A stretch of 64,000 bases of DNA from Vampirovibrionales bacterium (GCA_016712355.1 JADJRF010000005.1:1426001-1490000), one strand, 5' to 3'; counted from the first letter of the stretch, positions 37,030 through 46,981 are shown. Numbers and translations are program-made. Notes: generated by a model from the letters alone, not told the origin.

Positions 37030-37033
<4 letters not shown>
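34976..37033 (+). CDS. PAS-domain sensor histidine kinase
   Basis: 685 residues from GTG 34976, which has AAGGGGG seven bases upstream (the frame is open from 34868). No membrane helix, so a cytoplasmic sensor. PAS 1 (about 30-145; AIIGIDLQGRVFLWNQGA) is followed by two similar PAS_3 units that look like a duplication (VGAWEWDLRAQSVWWSDESY; VGAWEWDLRENRIWWSKELY), a coiled coil, HisKA with His461 in ALTHDLRTPL, and HATPase_c with N box (NLLGNALRHT), G1 (DDGPGV) and G2 (GSGLGLYICK). The stop overlaps the response regulator start by ATGA, giving a complete two-component system. The signal is unknown. Confidence 0.93.
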
Positions 37034-37794
<761 letters not shown>

Positions 37795-37821
37795 ATCAGG
37801 CTGGCAAGGGTTATCAAATAA

Positions 37822-37855
37822 CAAGCGCCCGCTCCAGATACAGAGCGGACGCTTG
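37822..37855. terminator. Hairpin between convergent genes
   Basis: CAAGCG-C-CCGCTC, eight-base loop, GAGCGG-A-CGCTTG: a stem of 12 pairs with one mismatch, between the response regulator (forward) and ompH (reverse) stops. It could serve both transcripts. Confidence 0.55.
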
Positions 37856-37901
37856 CCAGTGAAAGAGAGAACCCCCGCGCGCGGGCGGGGCGGGACGATG
37901 A

Positions 37902-38369
37902 CTACGGCATCGCGTTGAGCTTGCTCAGCACGTCGGCCGTCAGGTCCACGCCGCCGTTAAGAACGGCCTGGCGCGGCAGGACGACGTCGACGCTGCGGGC
38001 CTTGGCTGCGGCCTTGATCGAGGTCTCCAGCGCCTGATCGATTTCTTTCTGGCGGGTGGAGGCCCAATCGCGGTACTCGCGAACCTTGGCGCTGAGTTTG
38101 TCGTTGAGGTCCTTTTCAAGCTGATTGCCCGTTACCGGGTTTTTCGGGGCGCTCTTGCGGGCGTCCTCGATTTGCTTGACGAAGTCGGCCTGCATTTTGC
38201 GCAGTTCGGCTTCTTTCACCTTGACGTCAGCCGAAAATGACTGGGCTTTGTCATAGCCGCCGGCGACCTTTTCGAGATCCACATAGCCAACAGCGTCCGC
38301 CATGGCGACGGCAGGCGCCAGCAACAGCGTGGCGGCCAGCGACAGGGCGGTGAGACGGATTCGATTCAT
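37902..38369 (-). CDS. OmpH/Skp-family periplasmic chaperone
   Basis: 155 residues from ATG 38369 (AGGAG about ten bases upstream). A signal peptide (LTALSLAATLLLAPAVAMA) precedes VGYVDLEKVAGGYDKAQ, the typical start of the Skp/OmpH domain, followed by a charged coiled coil and DVVLPRQAVLNGGVDLTADV at the end. Skp chaperones hold unfolded outer-membrane proteins in the periplasm on their way to BamA. It lies 120 bases after bamA, as in many diderms. Confidence 0.9.
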   Translation of the reverse strand: MNRIRLTALSLAATLLLAPAVAMADAVGYVDLEKVAGGYDKAQSFSADVKVKEAELRKMQADFVKQIEDARKSAPKNPVTGNQLEKDLNDKLSAKVREYRDWASTRQKEIDQALETSIKAAAKARSVDVVLPRQAVLNGGVDLTADVLSKLNAMP

Positions 38370-38489
38370 GGGGGCGATACTCCTGATTAACTGCAACATG
38401 CTCTCTGTACGAGCGTTTCATGACGCTCAGACCTGGAATGACGTTTATTGTTCCCGCTCTCGGCTAAACGCGGGACGAAGCCGCGGCGA

Positions 38490-40463
38490 CTAGAATTTCT
38501 GGCCGATGCCGAAGTTGAAGCGTTGAGTGTACTTGCTGGTTCCGCCAGCGATGGGAATCGCGTAATCCACCCGAATCGGGCCCAGACCCGGCAGGTTGAT
38601 GCGCAAGCCCGCGCCCACAGAGGCTCCAAAGCCCTTCTGCGCAAAATCTCCGCTGCTGATCAGGTCCGCCTGATCCAGTACCCGGCCGCCGTCTACGAAT
38701 AGCGCTGTGCTGAGGGTTTCCAGAAACGGTACTTTCTTCAAAGGCCCAAACAGCGGCACTTTGCTGCGAACTTCTGCGCTGCCGAGCAGGAAGCCATTGC
38801 CAATACCAAGGCCGCCTTCGCGGAAGCCGCGAACCGAGTATGATCCGCCGACGCGGAACATATTGAACTCGGGGATATCGCCAATCAGGTTGGAGCCGCC
38901 TTGGGCGTTCAGCGCCAAGGTAACGCCTTCACGCAGCTTGAAGTACTTGCGCAGGTTGGTGGACACCGTGCCGTAAGACGCGCCGCTCAAGCCGTAGGCG
39001 CCCGTCATCGACAGGGTGTTCAGCATCCCCTGGGTGGGGTTGAAGCGGTTGTTGCGCGAGTCGTAAGCCAGCGTCGGCGTGACGCTGAGGAAGGTCCCGC
39101 CTTCCAGTTGACCGGAGCGCGCGGATCGCAGGATGCCCAGATCGTCCAGGCTCGAATTGTCGCCGCCTTCGCGCAGGCTGACGCGCTCGCCGCCCAGACC
39201 CAGACTCATGGCCATGTGATCGAGCGACTTCAAAGGCCGCGACCACGTGACGCCTGTGCCAATGCGCCGCTCAATCCCCAGCGGGATGTTGACGCTGGCC
39301 ATGTCACGCCCGTAAGCGGCGACTTCCAGGGCGTTACTGCTGTTAAACAGGCTGGGAGACGACCACGACACGTCAAACTGATAGGTGCGCGCGCTGGCCA
39401 GACTGTCGCCGCGCCCGATAATCCCGGTACCGACGGCGGCCATGCTGCTGAAATTCTGGCCGCGACCCAGGAAGTTCGGGTCGTTGTAGCCCACGGAGCC
39501 GAAAACGCCAGTGCCAGTATCCAGACCGCCGCCCACGGAGATGGCGCCGGTCTTCTTTTCATCCAGTTCGATGGTCAGGTCGTACTGTTCGGGGTCGTCT
39601 GGCGAGGCGGTGAGTACGCGGCGCACGTCCGAGAACGATTGCGTGGAGAAGAGGCGTTTGAGATCCTCGCTGACGACTTTCTCGTTATAGACCGCGCCCT
39701 TTTTGGTGGTAAGCATGCGATCCAGCACGAACTGCTTGGTTTTGCGGTTGCCCACAAAGCGGATATCGTTGATTTTGCCTTCGGTGATATTCAGGTTAAT
39801 GACGCCGTCCGGGTCGTCGACCAGGCCTTTGACGCGCGCCAGCACGTAGCCCTTGCTGGCGTAGAGCTGCTCAATCTTCTGGACGCTCTCGTTGAGCTGG
39901 CCGACGTTTTGCGGCATCCCCGTCTGACCGGCGAAAACGCCCTGAAGCTCGCTGTCGGTAATCAGCGTGTTGCCCTGAATGTTGACCCCGGTGACCGGCG
40001 CATTCTCCTCGACTTCGATTTTCAGCAGAATGCCGTTATTGGTGGCGATGGGCACGGCGCGAATCTTGTCGGTGAAGTAGCCCATGTCGTAAATGCGCTT
40101 GAGATCGCCTTGCAGGTTGCCTTTGTTATACAGGGCGCCGGGCCGGATCGCCATCACGTCCTTGATGGCTTCGCTCTGCACCAGCCGGTTGCCGTCAATT
40201 GTGACTTTGGTGATCGTCAGACCCTGGTCATAGCGCTTGTCGCGGGCCGGGCGCACTTCATCGGGAGCGAAATCCGACAGGGGGGTGGGCTCTCCCGCCT
40301 GAGGCGCCGAAGCGTCCGTGTCGTCAGCGGTATCGAGGGCTTGCGAGAAGACGGGCGCCGTTGAGACGGCCGCCCCCAGACTCAACGCCAGCGAGAGGCT
40401 GAGCATCAGGCGTTTGTTAAGGCGAAACGCCTTCAGGGCGTCAAGATGGGGCGTCATGTCCAT
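38490..40463 (-). CDS. bamA: BamA/Omp85 outer-membrane protein assembly factor
   Basis: 657 residues. BamA inserts beta-barrel proteins into the outer membrane. A signal peptide follows a basic N-terminus (RLMLSLSLALSLGAAVSTAP). Three POTRA domains can be marked (about 90-165, 168-245, 246-325; e.g. ITKVTIDGNRLVQSEAI, VTGVNIQGNTLITDSELQ, INDIRFVGNRKTKQFVL), the number usual in cyanobacterial-type Omp85. The barrel ends RFNFGIGQKF, a C-terminal beta signal with terminal Phe; GGSYSVRGFREG is the conserved L6 (VRGF) motif. The start is ATG 40463, with AGGAG about 12 bases upstream; the frame opens earlier. Confidence 0.95.
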   Translation of the reverse strand: MDMTPHLDALKAFRLNKRLMLSLSLALSLGAAVSTAPVFSQALDTADDTDASAPQAGEPTPLSDFAPDEVRPARDKRYDQGLTITKVTIDGNRLVQSEAIKDVMAIRPGALYNKGNLQGDLKRIYDMGYFTDKIRAVPIATNNGILLKIEVEENAPVTGVNIQGNTLITDSELQGVFAGQTGMPQNVGQLNESVQKIEQLYASKGYVLARVKGLVDDPDGVINLNITEGKINDIRFVGNRKTKQFVLDRMLTTKKGAVYNEKVVSEDLKRLFSTQSFSDVRRVLTASPDDPEQYDLTIELDEKKTGAISVGGGLDTGTGVFGSVGYNDPNFLGRGQNFSSMAAVGTGIIGRGDSLASARTYQFDVSWSSPSLFNSSNALEVAAYGRDMASVNIPLGIERRIGTGVTWSRPLKSLDHMAMSLGLGGERVSLREGGDNSSLDDLGILRSARSGQLEGGTFLSVTPTLAYDSRNNRFNPTQGMLNTLSMTGAYGLSGASYGTVSTNLRKYFKLREGVTLALNAQGGSNLIGDIPEFNMFRVGGSYSVRGFREGGLGIGNGFLLGSAEVRSKVPLFGPLKKVPFLETLSTALFVDGGRVLDQADLISSGDFAQKGFGASVGAGLRINLPGLGPIRVDYAIPIAGGTSKYTQRFNFGIGQKF

Positions 40464-40776
40464 GAAAAGCGGGCGCTCCTGTCGAGGGGACTCCAAAAAG
40501 GGGGCCAAAAGGGGAAACCGGGAAGAAAACCGGGAAGACCAGTCGGAAGAAGAGGGGGGCTGGGCGCCGATCACCCGGCGCTTGCCAGTGAGAACGGACG
40601 GGGCGAATTCACGCTTGCTATAGGCAAAACCCGCAGCGGGCGATCAATTGCCCAGAGGCGCCGAAAGGGGGACGGCCCGGCCGACGCGCGCGCGTTGCCG
40701 CGCATGGGCGTCCATTTTACCCGAAACCCTGCCGGAAGACCACCCGCCCCTCAAATCCGGCATCCGCGTCAAGGCG
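40464..40776. other. Intergenic region between bamA and the purA stop
   Basis: 313 bases. It includes the ribosome binding site of bamA (40476-40480) and low-complexity A/G-rich sequence near 40500-40560. I see no gene or clear terminator. The bamA promoter is probably here. Confidence 0.35.
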
Positions 40777-42123
40777 CTAGGCGCACGTGATTTTCGGACG
40801 CTGGCGGGTGGATTGTCCGCGCATCGGGTCATCCAGAACGATGGTTTCTTCGCGTCCGGGCCCTGTGCTTAAGATAGCCACCGGGACGCCGCTCAGCTCG
40901 CTCAGGCGGTCGAGATAGCGCCGGGCCTCGATAGGCAGGGCGTCCAGCGAAACTGCGCCCCGCACCGGCGCGCGCCAGCCGGGCATCGTTTCGTACACCG
41001 GCTCCATTGCCGCCAGCGCGCTGAGACGCGAGGGAAATTGCGACGTCATTTCGCCGCTGAGCCGGTTTCGGTAGCCGACGCAGATGCTCACTTCGTCGAA
41101 CCCGTCCAGTACGTCCAGCTTGGTGATGGCCAGCCCGTCGAGCCCGTTCACCTGAGCGCTAAAGCGCGCGATGACAGCGTCAAACCAGCCGCAGCGCCGA
41201 ACCCGTCCGGTGGTCGCGCCAAATTCCTGGCCGACCTGTTGCAGGCGCCCGCCCCGCTCGTCGTTCAGCTCGGTGGGGAAAGGGCCTTCTCCCACGCGGG
41301 TGACGTAGGCCTTCATGACGCCAATCACCCGATCGATGCGGGTGGGACCGACGCCAGAACCCGTACAGGCCCCGCCTGCTGTGGCATTGGAACTCGTGAC
41401 GAATGGATATGTCCCGTAATCAATATCAAGCAGCGCCCCTTGCGCGCCTTCAAACAGGATGTCGCGCTCGGGGGCGGCCAGCGTGTCGGCAAGAAGCGCC
41501 ACGGCGTCGACGACATAGGGCGCCAGCGGCTCGGCATAGGCGCGACAGAAGGCCATCATGGCTTCGACGCTGTACGCGTCCAGATTCTCGCCCGGAGAAA
41601 GACTTGCCAGCAGCGGGCGCATGATTTGCAGCAGACGGCTCAGGCGCTCGTTGAGAATCTCATCGCTTTCGTACAGGTCGCCGATGCGGACGCCGAGGCG
41701 TCCCACCTTGTCCATGTAGGTGGGGCCGATGCCGCGCCCCGTTGTCCCGATTTTGCCGCCGTCGCGCGAGGCTTCCAGCGCCTTATCCAGCGCAATATGA
41801 CACGGCAGGGTGACATGCGCGCGGTCGCTAATCTTGAGGCCGTCGGTGGCGTAGCCTTTGGCGGACATCTCGCCGATTTCGGCCAGCAGGGCCTGCGGGT
41901 CGATGACGGTCCCGGAGCCAATGACGCAGCGCTTGCCCGGATACAGCAGGCCAGAAGGAATCAAATGAAACTTGAAGGTCTCGCCGTTGTATTGCACCGT
42001 GTGGCCTGCGTTGCAGCCGCCCTGGCAGCGGACAACGACGTCGGCGCGCTCGGCCAGCAGGTCGACAATCTTGGCTTTACCCTCGTCGCCCCACTGAGCG
42101 CCTACCACAATGACGTTGGCCAT
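40777..42123 (-). CDS. purA: Adenylosuccinate synthetase
   Basis: 448 residues from ATG 42123. PurA joins IMP and aspartate with GTP, the first step to AMP. Conserved blocks: VVGAQWGDEGKAKIVDLL, GGCNAGHTV, IGTTGRGIGPTYMDKVGRLG, LFEGAQGALLDIDYGTYPFV, GVMKAYVTRVGEGPFPTEL and RRCGWFDAV. The phosphate loop reads GDEGKAK, with Ala17 where the common form is GDEGKGK. Length is normal. The gene stands alone. Confidence 0.95.
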   Translation of the reverse strand: MANVIVVGAQWGDEGKAKIVDLLAERADVVVRCQGGCNAGHTVQYNGETFKFHLIPSGLLYPGKRCVIGSGTVIDPQALLAEIGEMSAKGYATDGLKISDRAHVTLPCHIALDKALEASRDGGKIGTTGRGIGPTYMDKVGRLGVRIGDLYESDEILNERLSRLLQIMRPLLASLSPGENLDAYSVEAMMAFCRAYAEPLAPYVVDAVALLADTLAAPERDILFEGAQGALLDIDYGTYPFVTSSNATAGGACTGSGVGPTRIDRVIGVMKAYVTRVGEGPFPTELNDERGGRLQQVGQEFGATTGRVRRCGWFDAVIARFSAQVNGLDGLAITKLDVLDGFDEVSICVGYRNRLSGEMTSQFPSRLSALAAMEPVYETMPGWRAPVRGAVSLDALPIEARRYLDRLSELSGVPVAILSTGPGREETIVLDDPMRGQSTRQRPKITCA

Positions 42124-42318
42124 CTCGCTTTGCCTTTTCTGTTGGGTCTGGACTTTTGGGGAACGTGCGCGCCGTAAACCGCGCGGGCGGGGCCTGAGAG
42201 AACCCGTTGCGCGGGCAGTATAGGCCAAGGAGACAGGCGGGTCAAGGCGCGCGCCGCTGGCTGCGGGATCGGCGCAAGGCGTTTGCCGGGCGGCGCTTGC
42301 GCGAGTTTCAGCGGCGGA

Positions 42319-42347
42319 TTGACTTCCCCGCGCCCGCATTATATGAA
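42319..42347 (+). promoter_or_regulatory. Probable promoter of tRNA-Ser
   Basis: TTGACT, 17 bases, TATGAA, ending 46 bases before the tRNA. An alternative -10 (TATATG) overlaps with 15-base spacing. Confidence 0.45.
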
Positions 42348-42392
42348 AGGGGGGATCCGCTCGGGCGCCCTTGCCGGGCGTCGCCTTCCCAA

Positions 42393-42482
42393 GGAGAGGT
42401 GGCTGAGTGGTCGAAAGCGGCTCCCTGCTAAGGAGTTATGGGGCTTAAAACTCCATCGAGGGTTCGAATCCCTCCCTCTCCG
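42393..42482 (+). tRNA. tRNA-Ser (GCT)
   Basis: 90 nt. Acceptor GGAGAGG pairs with CCTCTCC; D arm GGCTGAGTGGTCGAAAGC; anticodon stem CTCC/GGAG around CTGCTAA (anticodon GCT); long variable arm (TTATGGGGCTTAAAACTCCAT) as in class II tRNAs; T arm GGTTCGAATCC; discriminator G. CCA is not encoded. Confidence 0.96.
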
Positions 42483-42506
42483 AACTTCGCGACTCGCCAT
42501 CGCGCG

Positions 42507-42552
42507 CCGACAACGCCCGCCTTCCAGTTCTGGAGCGGGCGTTGTCGGTTTT
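42507..42552 (+). terminator. Strong intrinsic terminator of tRNA-Ser
   Basis: CCGACAACGCCCGC and GCGGGCGTTGTCGG make a perfect 14-bp stem with a 14-base loop, followed by TTTT. The next 246 bases to the TetR gene (42553-42798) show no further gene. Confidence 0.85.
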
Positions 42553-42798
42553 CCGGGAAAGCAGGCGGGGCCCTGAGGGGATCCAGAGCAGGGCGTTTTC
42601 ACGCGCAGCGTCGCTCTCGCCTCGCTCGATGGGATGAGCCCCCCGCAAGTCGCGGCTCATTCGGCAGGCCGCTCTGGCGGTCGCTCCGGGCGTCGCCCGG
42701 GGCTTCATTCCATGGGGGATCCGCCCGCAGCGCCTCTCAGGCTACAATAACGAAGGGGACGCCGCTGGCGGGGGTACAGACAGGAACGAGGCAGGGCG

Positions 42799-43470
42799 AT
42801 GGAGTCGTCATCGCAACCGGACAAGTATAGTCGTCGCGTGGGCCGCCCGCGCCAGTGCGATCAGCCGGCGGGGGCCTCCACCCGCGAGCTGATTCTGGAA
42901 GAGGCTGCGCGCCTGTTTCTGCAGCACGGCTATGCCGGGGTGTCTATCAGCGAGATTACCCAGGGGGTGAATATCACCAAGCCGACGCTGTATCACTACT
43001 TTGTGGACAAAGAGAACCTCTTTGCCCTGGTGATGATTAACCTGATGGCCCGCCTGTACGAGCAAACCGCCCCTACGCTGTCCGCCGACGCGCCCTTCTC
43101 GGGCAAGCTGGCGCTTCTGCTGCGATGCGCGGCGCGGCCGGGCGGAATCACCTTGTCATGCCTGATGCGCGATGCGGTGGAGCATCTGGATGACTTTCAC
43201 CTGTTGAGCGTTCGCGGGGCCTTGCGGCGCTATCTCATCGATCCGCTGGAAAACTGCCTGCAAGAAGCGCGCGCGCGCGGCGAAATCCGCGCTCAAGAAC
43301 CGAGGCTCGTTGCGGAATTCATTCTGGGAGCGCTCGACGGCATTCGCCTGCGCCATGGGTTTTGCGACTCGCCCGAGTACGAGGCGACGCTGGCCGTGTC
43401 GCTCGACTTGCTGCTGCGCGGCCTGCTGGCGCCCGGCGCCCCGGTTGCCGCAGAGGCGCCGCAGGCCTAA
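42799..43470 (+). CDS. TetR-family transcriptional regulator
   Basis: 223 residues. After a basic N-terminal extension (RRVGRPRQ, AT-hook-like) the TetR helix-turn-helix is clear: REL(I)LEEAARLFLQHGYAGVS, then ISEITQGVNITKPTLYHYF. The C-terminal ligand-binding domain (about 85-205) is of the AcrR/TetR_C type with no clue to the ligand. The stop overlaps the convergent ROK kinase stop by four bases. It may regulate itself; no operator is assigned. Confidence 0.9.
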   Translation: MESSSQPDKYSRRVGRPRQCDQPAGASTRELILEEAARLFLQHGYAGVSISEITQGVNITKPTLYHYFVDKENLFALVMINLMARLYEQTAPTLSADAPFSGKLALLLRCAARPGGITLSCLMRDAVEHLDDFHLLSVRGALRRYLIDPLENCLQEARARGEIRAQEPRLVAEFILGALDGIRLRHGFCDSPEYEATLAVSLDLLLRGLLAPGAPVAAEAPQA

Positions 43471-44486
43471 AGGCTTTCCATGGCCAGATAGGCGGCGCCG
43501 ACCACGCCCGCATGGTTGTCGAGGGTGGCGCGCTTGATCGGCGTGCCTTCGCGCATGCTGCGCTGGGAGGTGAGTTGGGCGAGTTTGTCGAAGTCGACGA
43601 AGCGGCAGAGGCCGCCGCCAATCACCACGACGTCGGGGTCGAGTACGTTGATGACGCTGCCCAGGCCGGTGGCGATATCCTGATGCCAGATATCGACGAT
43701 GAGCCGCGCGGCGACGTCGCCCTTGGCGAAGGCGTCCATCAGGTCGTGATTGCCAATGGACTCGATCTCCTTGTCCATCGATAGCAGGCGAGAGCCTTTG
43801 GCGCGTTCGTCGTTGAGGAGCGTCTCGTGAATCGTCTTGCGCAGGCCGGTGCCTGACGCGAAGGCTTCCCAGCAGCCCCAGCGCCCGCACGTACATTGGC
43901 GCAGACGGTCTTTCTCAATGCAGATGTGGCCGACTTCCATGGCAAAGAAGCGGCTGCCGCTGTAGATCTTGCCCTGGCTGACAAAGCCGCCGCCGACGCC
44001 GGTGCCCAGCGTGGCCATCATCACCGGGTCAAAGCCGCGGCCGGCGCCCACGCGGTATTCGGCGTAGGCCGCGGCGTTGGCGTCGTTTTCGACGCACACG
44101 GGTAGCCCGATGCGCTCTTCCAGAATGCGTTTGAGCTGGGGGATTTCTGACAGGAAGGGCAGATTGCCAATCGAGCCGACGATTTCGCCTGCGCGGCTGT
44201 TGACGGCGCCTGCGGTAGAAATGCCGATACCGCCGATGACGGCCTGCGGGTGCAGGCGGCGCAGCTCTTCGGCCATGGTCTCGATGGCTTCGAGAAACAG
44301 CTCGGCGTTTTGCGGGGTGGCCGTCATCTGGACATTGCTCAGGCGCGGATTATCGGCGAACTGAGACGTGACGACGGCCGAACAGATTTTAGTTCCGCCG
44401 ATATCAACGCCGATCGCGGCCTGAACGGCGGATTTTGGCTTGCTGGCGGATTTAGCGGCGGCGGAAGAGGAGGACACGGCGAGCAA
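43467..44486 (-). CDS. ROK-family sugar kinase (glucokinase type)
   Basis: 339 residues. AIGVDIGGTKICSAVV is the ATP-binding phosphate 1 motif; GIGISTAGAVNSRAG follows; VENDANAAAYAEYRVGAG carries the catalytic Asp; ATLGTGVGGGFV is phosphate 2; EVGHICIE and the zinc motif CTCGRWGCWE (CxCGx2GCxE) define the ROK family. Most likely phosphorylates glucose or another hexose/hexosamine. A Ser/Ala/Lys-rich N-terminal extension of 22 residues may not be translated. It ends 41 bases downstream of gcvH. Confidence 0.9.
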   Translation of the reverse strand: MLAVSSSSAAAKSASKPKSAVQAAIGVDIGGTKICSAVVTSQFADNPRLSNVQMTATPQNAELFLEAIETMAEELRRLHPQAVIGGIGISTAGAVNSRAGEIVGSIGNLPFLSEIPQLKRILEERIGLPVCVENDANAAAYAEYRVGAGRGFDPVMMATLGTGVGGGFVSQGKIYSGSRFFAMEVGHICIEKDRLRQCTCGRWGCWEAFASGTGLRKTIHETLLNDERAKGSRLLSMDKEIESIGNHDLMDAFAKGDVAARLIVDIWHQDIATGLGSVINVLDPDVVVIGGGLCRFVDFDKLAQLTSQRSMREGTPIKRATLDNHAGVVGAAYLAMESL

Positions 44487-44526
44487 TCTCCACAGACAGA
44501 GGGGCGGGAGCGAGAATCAGCGCGCC

Positions 44527-44940
44527 TTAGGCCTGGCTCTCTTCGAGAAACTTCATGTACTGCTCGGGCGTCATCAGGGCCTGAATCTCCTCGGCGCGAT
44601 CGAGCTTGATTTCCAGCATCCAGCCGTCGCCGTAGCAGTCGTCGTTGACCAGATTGGGCTCGTCTTCCAGTTGGCTGTTGACGGCCACGACTTCGCCGCT
44701 GACCGGCATATAAAGGTCTGAGGCAGCCTTGACCGACTCAATCGAGCCCAGCGAATCGCCTTTGGCCAGCGTCTGGCCGATTTCGGGCAGTTCGACGTAC
44801 ACCACGTCGCCCAGCGCTTCGGCGGCGTAGTGGCTGATGCCCACGCGCGCGCGATCTTCTTCGTCAAATACCAGCACGTATTCGTGCGTTTCAATGAGTC
44901 GCGCCTCTTCGGGAATCAGGCCTTTCATATAGGTTCCCAT
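44527..44940 (-). CDS. gcvH: Glycine cleavage system H protein
   Basis: 137 residues from ATG 44940; a GTG at 44955 that overlaps the gcvT stop (GTGA) is an alternative start. GcvH carries the aminomethyl group on lipoyl-lysine between the P, T and L proteins. GSIESVKAASDLYMPVSGEV holds the lipoylated Lys, HEYVLVFDEEDRARVGI is the N-terminal part and WMLEIKLDRAEEIQALM the end. Follows gcvT directly; the P protein is not in the window. Confidence 0.95.
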   Translation of the reverse strand: MGTYMKGLIPEEARLIETHEYVLVFDEEDRARVGISHYAAEALGDVVYVELPEIGQTLAKGDSLGSIESVKAASDLYMPVSGEVVAVNSQLEDEPNLVNDDCYGDGWMLEIKLDRAEEIQALMTPEQYMKFLEESQA

Positions 44941-44951
44941 GCTCTGCTGTC

Positions 44952-46124
44952 TCACCTCTGCTGCGTTGCTCGGTAAAAGGGTCGCGGGACGATCACGGCG
45001 GGCGCGCGTTGGCCCCGGATCTGCGCCTCTACGGCGTCGCCCGGGCCGCTGACGGCGCCTGCTTGAAGATAGCCCATCGCGATCGGTTCATTCAGCGTTG
45101 GAGAAATCGAACCGCTGGTGACCGCGCCTACCGCCTCGCCCGCTTTCAGCAGCGCGTCGTGAGGACGGGCAATCGTCTTCTTCAACAGTTTAAGGCAGTA
45201 AAGATTTCTGGCAAGCCCCTTTTCCTGTTGCCGTCTGAGGGCTTCACGCCCGATAAATGCGATGGGTTTATCCAGCGACAACGACCAGCCTAGACCCGCT
45301 TCCAGCGGCGTGTCTTCCGGCGTAATGTCCTGTCCATGCAGCGGCAGGGCGGCTTCGAGTCGCAGCGTGTCGCGCGCTGCCAGTCCCACGGGTAGCATTT
45401 CAATGGCTTCGCCCGCTTGCAGCAGGGCTTGCCAGAGATTAGCCGCCCGCTCATGGGCGACAGCTATCTCGACGCCGTCTTCTCCGGTGTAGCCGGTGCG
45501 GCTGAGCCAGACAGACAGGGGCGATCGCAGCGGCCCTGCTTCTTGTCCGGGAATTTCGACCCAGGCGCTGTGAAATCGCGGCGGCAGGCGCTCGGCGGAG
45601 ACGCCCAGCGCCGCCAGAACACTGGCAAATTGCGGACCTTGCAGGGCCAGCAGCGCGTATTCGGTGGTCAGCGCGGCCTCGACGCCAGAAGGCAGATGAC
45701 GGCGCATCCACGCCAGATCCGCTTGCGCGTTGGCGGCGTTGCAGATGATGAGCGCCGCGGCGTCAAAGCGCGCCTCGCGCTCGGCCAGACGATAGACGAT
45801 GATATCGTCCAGAATGCCCCCGGCGTCGTTGAGAAACTGCGTGTAAACGGCTTTGCCCGGCGTCAGGCGGGATAAATCTCGCGGGACAAGCGGCTCCAGC
45901 GCTAGACGCGCGCGCTCCCAGTCATCGGCACGCACGCAGGCCAGGCCCATGTGCGAGATGTCAAACAGACCGGCGCGCTCGCGGACGGCGCGATGCTCTT
46001 CCATGACCCGGGAAAACTGCAATGGCATGGCCCAGCCCGCAAACGGAACCAGTTTGGCCCCGGCGCGCAGGTGGGCGTCGTGGAGCGGGGTTTTGAGTAA
46101 ATCACATGCAATCGGGAGCGTCAT
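44952..46124 (-). CDS. gcvT: Aminomethyltransferase (glycine cleavage T protein)
   Basis: 390 residues from ATG 46124. GcvT releases ammonia and passes the methylene group to tetrahydrofolate. Conserved: FAGWAMPLQFSRVMEEHRAV, LFDISHMG (D and H of the active site), YTQFLNDAGGILDDIIVYR (catalytic Asp), SRTGYTGEDGVEI, GLAARDTLRLEAALPLHGQD and GAVTSGSISPTLNEPIAMGY. Transcribed ahead of gcvH. No glycine riboswitch is recognised in the 68 bases upstream. Confidence 0.95.
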   Translation of the reverse strand: MTLPIACDLLKTPLHDAHLRAGAKLVPFAGWAMPLQFSRVMEEHRAVRERAGLFDISHMGLACVRADDWERARLALEPLVPRDLSRLTPGKAVYTQFLNDAGGILDDIIVYRLAEREARFDAAALIICNAANAQADLAWMRRHLPSGVEAALTTEYALLALQGPQFASVLAALGVSAERLPPRFHSAWVEIPGQEAGPLRSPLSVWLSRTGYTGEDGVEIAVAHERAANLWQALLQAGEAIEMLPVGLAARDTLRLEAALPLHGQDITPEDTPLEAGLGWSLSLDKPIAFIGREALRRQQEKGLARNLYCLKLLKKTIARPHDALLKAGEAVGAVTSGSISPTLNEPIAMGYLQAGAVSGPGDAVEAQIRGQRAPAVIVPRPFYRATQQR

Positions 46125-46192
46125 CTTGCGATTGTGGCGGCGGGCGGCGCGATTGTCAATCTCGCCTGCGCGCGCGCGAAAAATTCCCGTCG

Positions 46193-46981
46193 CTAGGGCG
46201 GCTCGCGGCCCCGTTGCCCGATCGGGCTTGTATTGCGGGGGCGATACCGCTGAGGGCGCCCCCATCCCAAATACGGATCGCGCCAATGGTCGGGAGGGGG
46301 CGTTGCTCCCGCGCTCCCGCCCGCAGGCCCGGCGTCAGGCTTTCTGTCGGATTTTCCGGCTGATTTTTTCGCAGGGATTGTGGCGGGGATTGCTGCGGGA
46401 ACTGTCATCGACGCTGGCGCCTGTCTGACGCCCGCCTGCGGCGCGCGCGATGGCCCCCTGTCTGAATCGGCTGGCGTCTGCCATTGGAAAGGCCGCATCG
46501 ATTGCGCTGGCGGCAGCGCGGCGAGGGCCTCCTCTCCCGCCAGCTCGAGGAGACGCCGCCGCGCGAAGGCCAGCAGAAATTTCCGCGGAAACGGGGGCGG
46601 GGGCGGCATCCGCCACGCGCTCCCGACCCGCTCCGCGTTTTTGGACGCAACAGGCGACGGCGCCGGGCGGATGTTCGTCTGATTCTGTCCGTGCGCGTCC
46701 GTGTCGGGGGACAAGGCCGACAGCGGGCATTGCAGGACGGCGATCATCTGACGCAGGACATCCGGCAGCGGCGTGGGAACGCGTTCTGCGTCGGCGCGCC
46801 GCCATGGCCAGCGCAGCCAGTGGTTAAAAAACCGCTGCGCGTCCGCCAGGAAATACGCGCCCCACAGGCCGATGCGGGTTTGACCGGATTCCAGCGCAGC
46901 GTCGATGACCTCTTCAAACAGCGAGAGGTTTTCCATCAGGGTAAAAAACAGGGCCTTTGGCCGTGAAATCCGTGTCTTCAT
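46193..46981 (-). CDS. Protein of unknown function with a disordered proline-rich tail
   Basis: 262 residues from ATG 46981. The first 75 residues are helical and ordered (LFFTLMENLSLFEEVIDAAL, then WGAYFLADAQRFFNHWLRW). The rest is Pro/Arg/Ala-rich and probably disordered. No family is recognised. The upstream region carries the 19-base motif at 47025-47043 that also precedes the toxin-like gene at 10675. Real coding is supported mainly by that and by the ordered N-terminus. Confidence 0.5.
   Translation of the reverse strand: MKTRISRPKALFFTLMENLSLFEEVIDAALESGQTRIGLWGAYFLADAQRFFNHWLRWPWRRADAERVPTPLPDVLRQMIAVLQCPLSALSPDTDAHGQNQTNIRPAPSPVASKNAERVGSAWRMPPPPPFPRKFLLAFARRRLLELAGEEALAALPPAQSMRPFQWQTPADSDRGPSRAPQAGVRQAPASMTVPAAIPATIPAKKSAGKSDRKPDAGPAGGSAGATPPPDHWRDPYLGWGRPQRYRPRNTSPIGQRGREPP

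Noticed and set aside
38901..40364. 487-codon open frame antisense to bamA
   Set aside because: No domain is visible, and bamA on the other strand is certain.
41038..42177. 379-codon open frame antisense to purA
   Set aside because: Shadow of purA; composition and lack of motifs argue against coding.
46125..46192. Possible glycine riboswitch before gcvT
   Set aside because: The gap is only 68 bases and shows no aptamer core.
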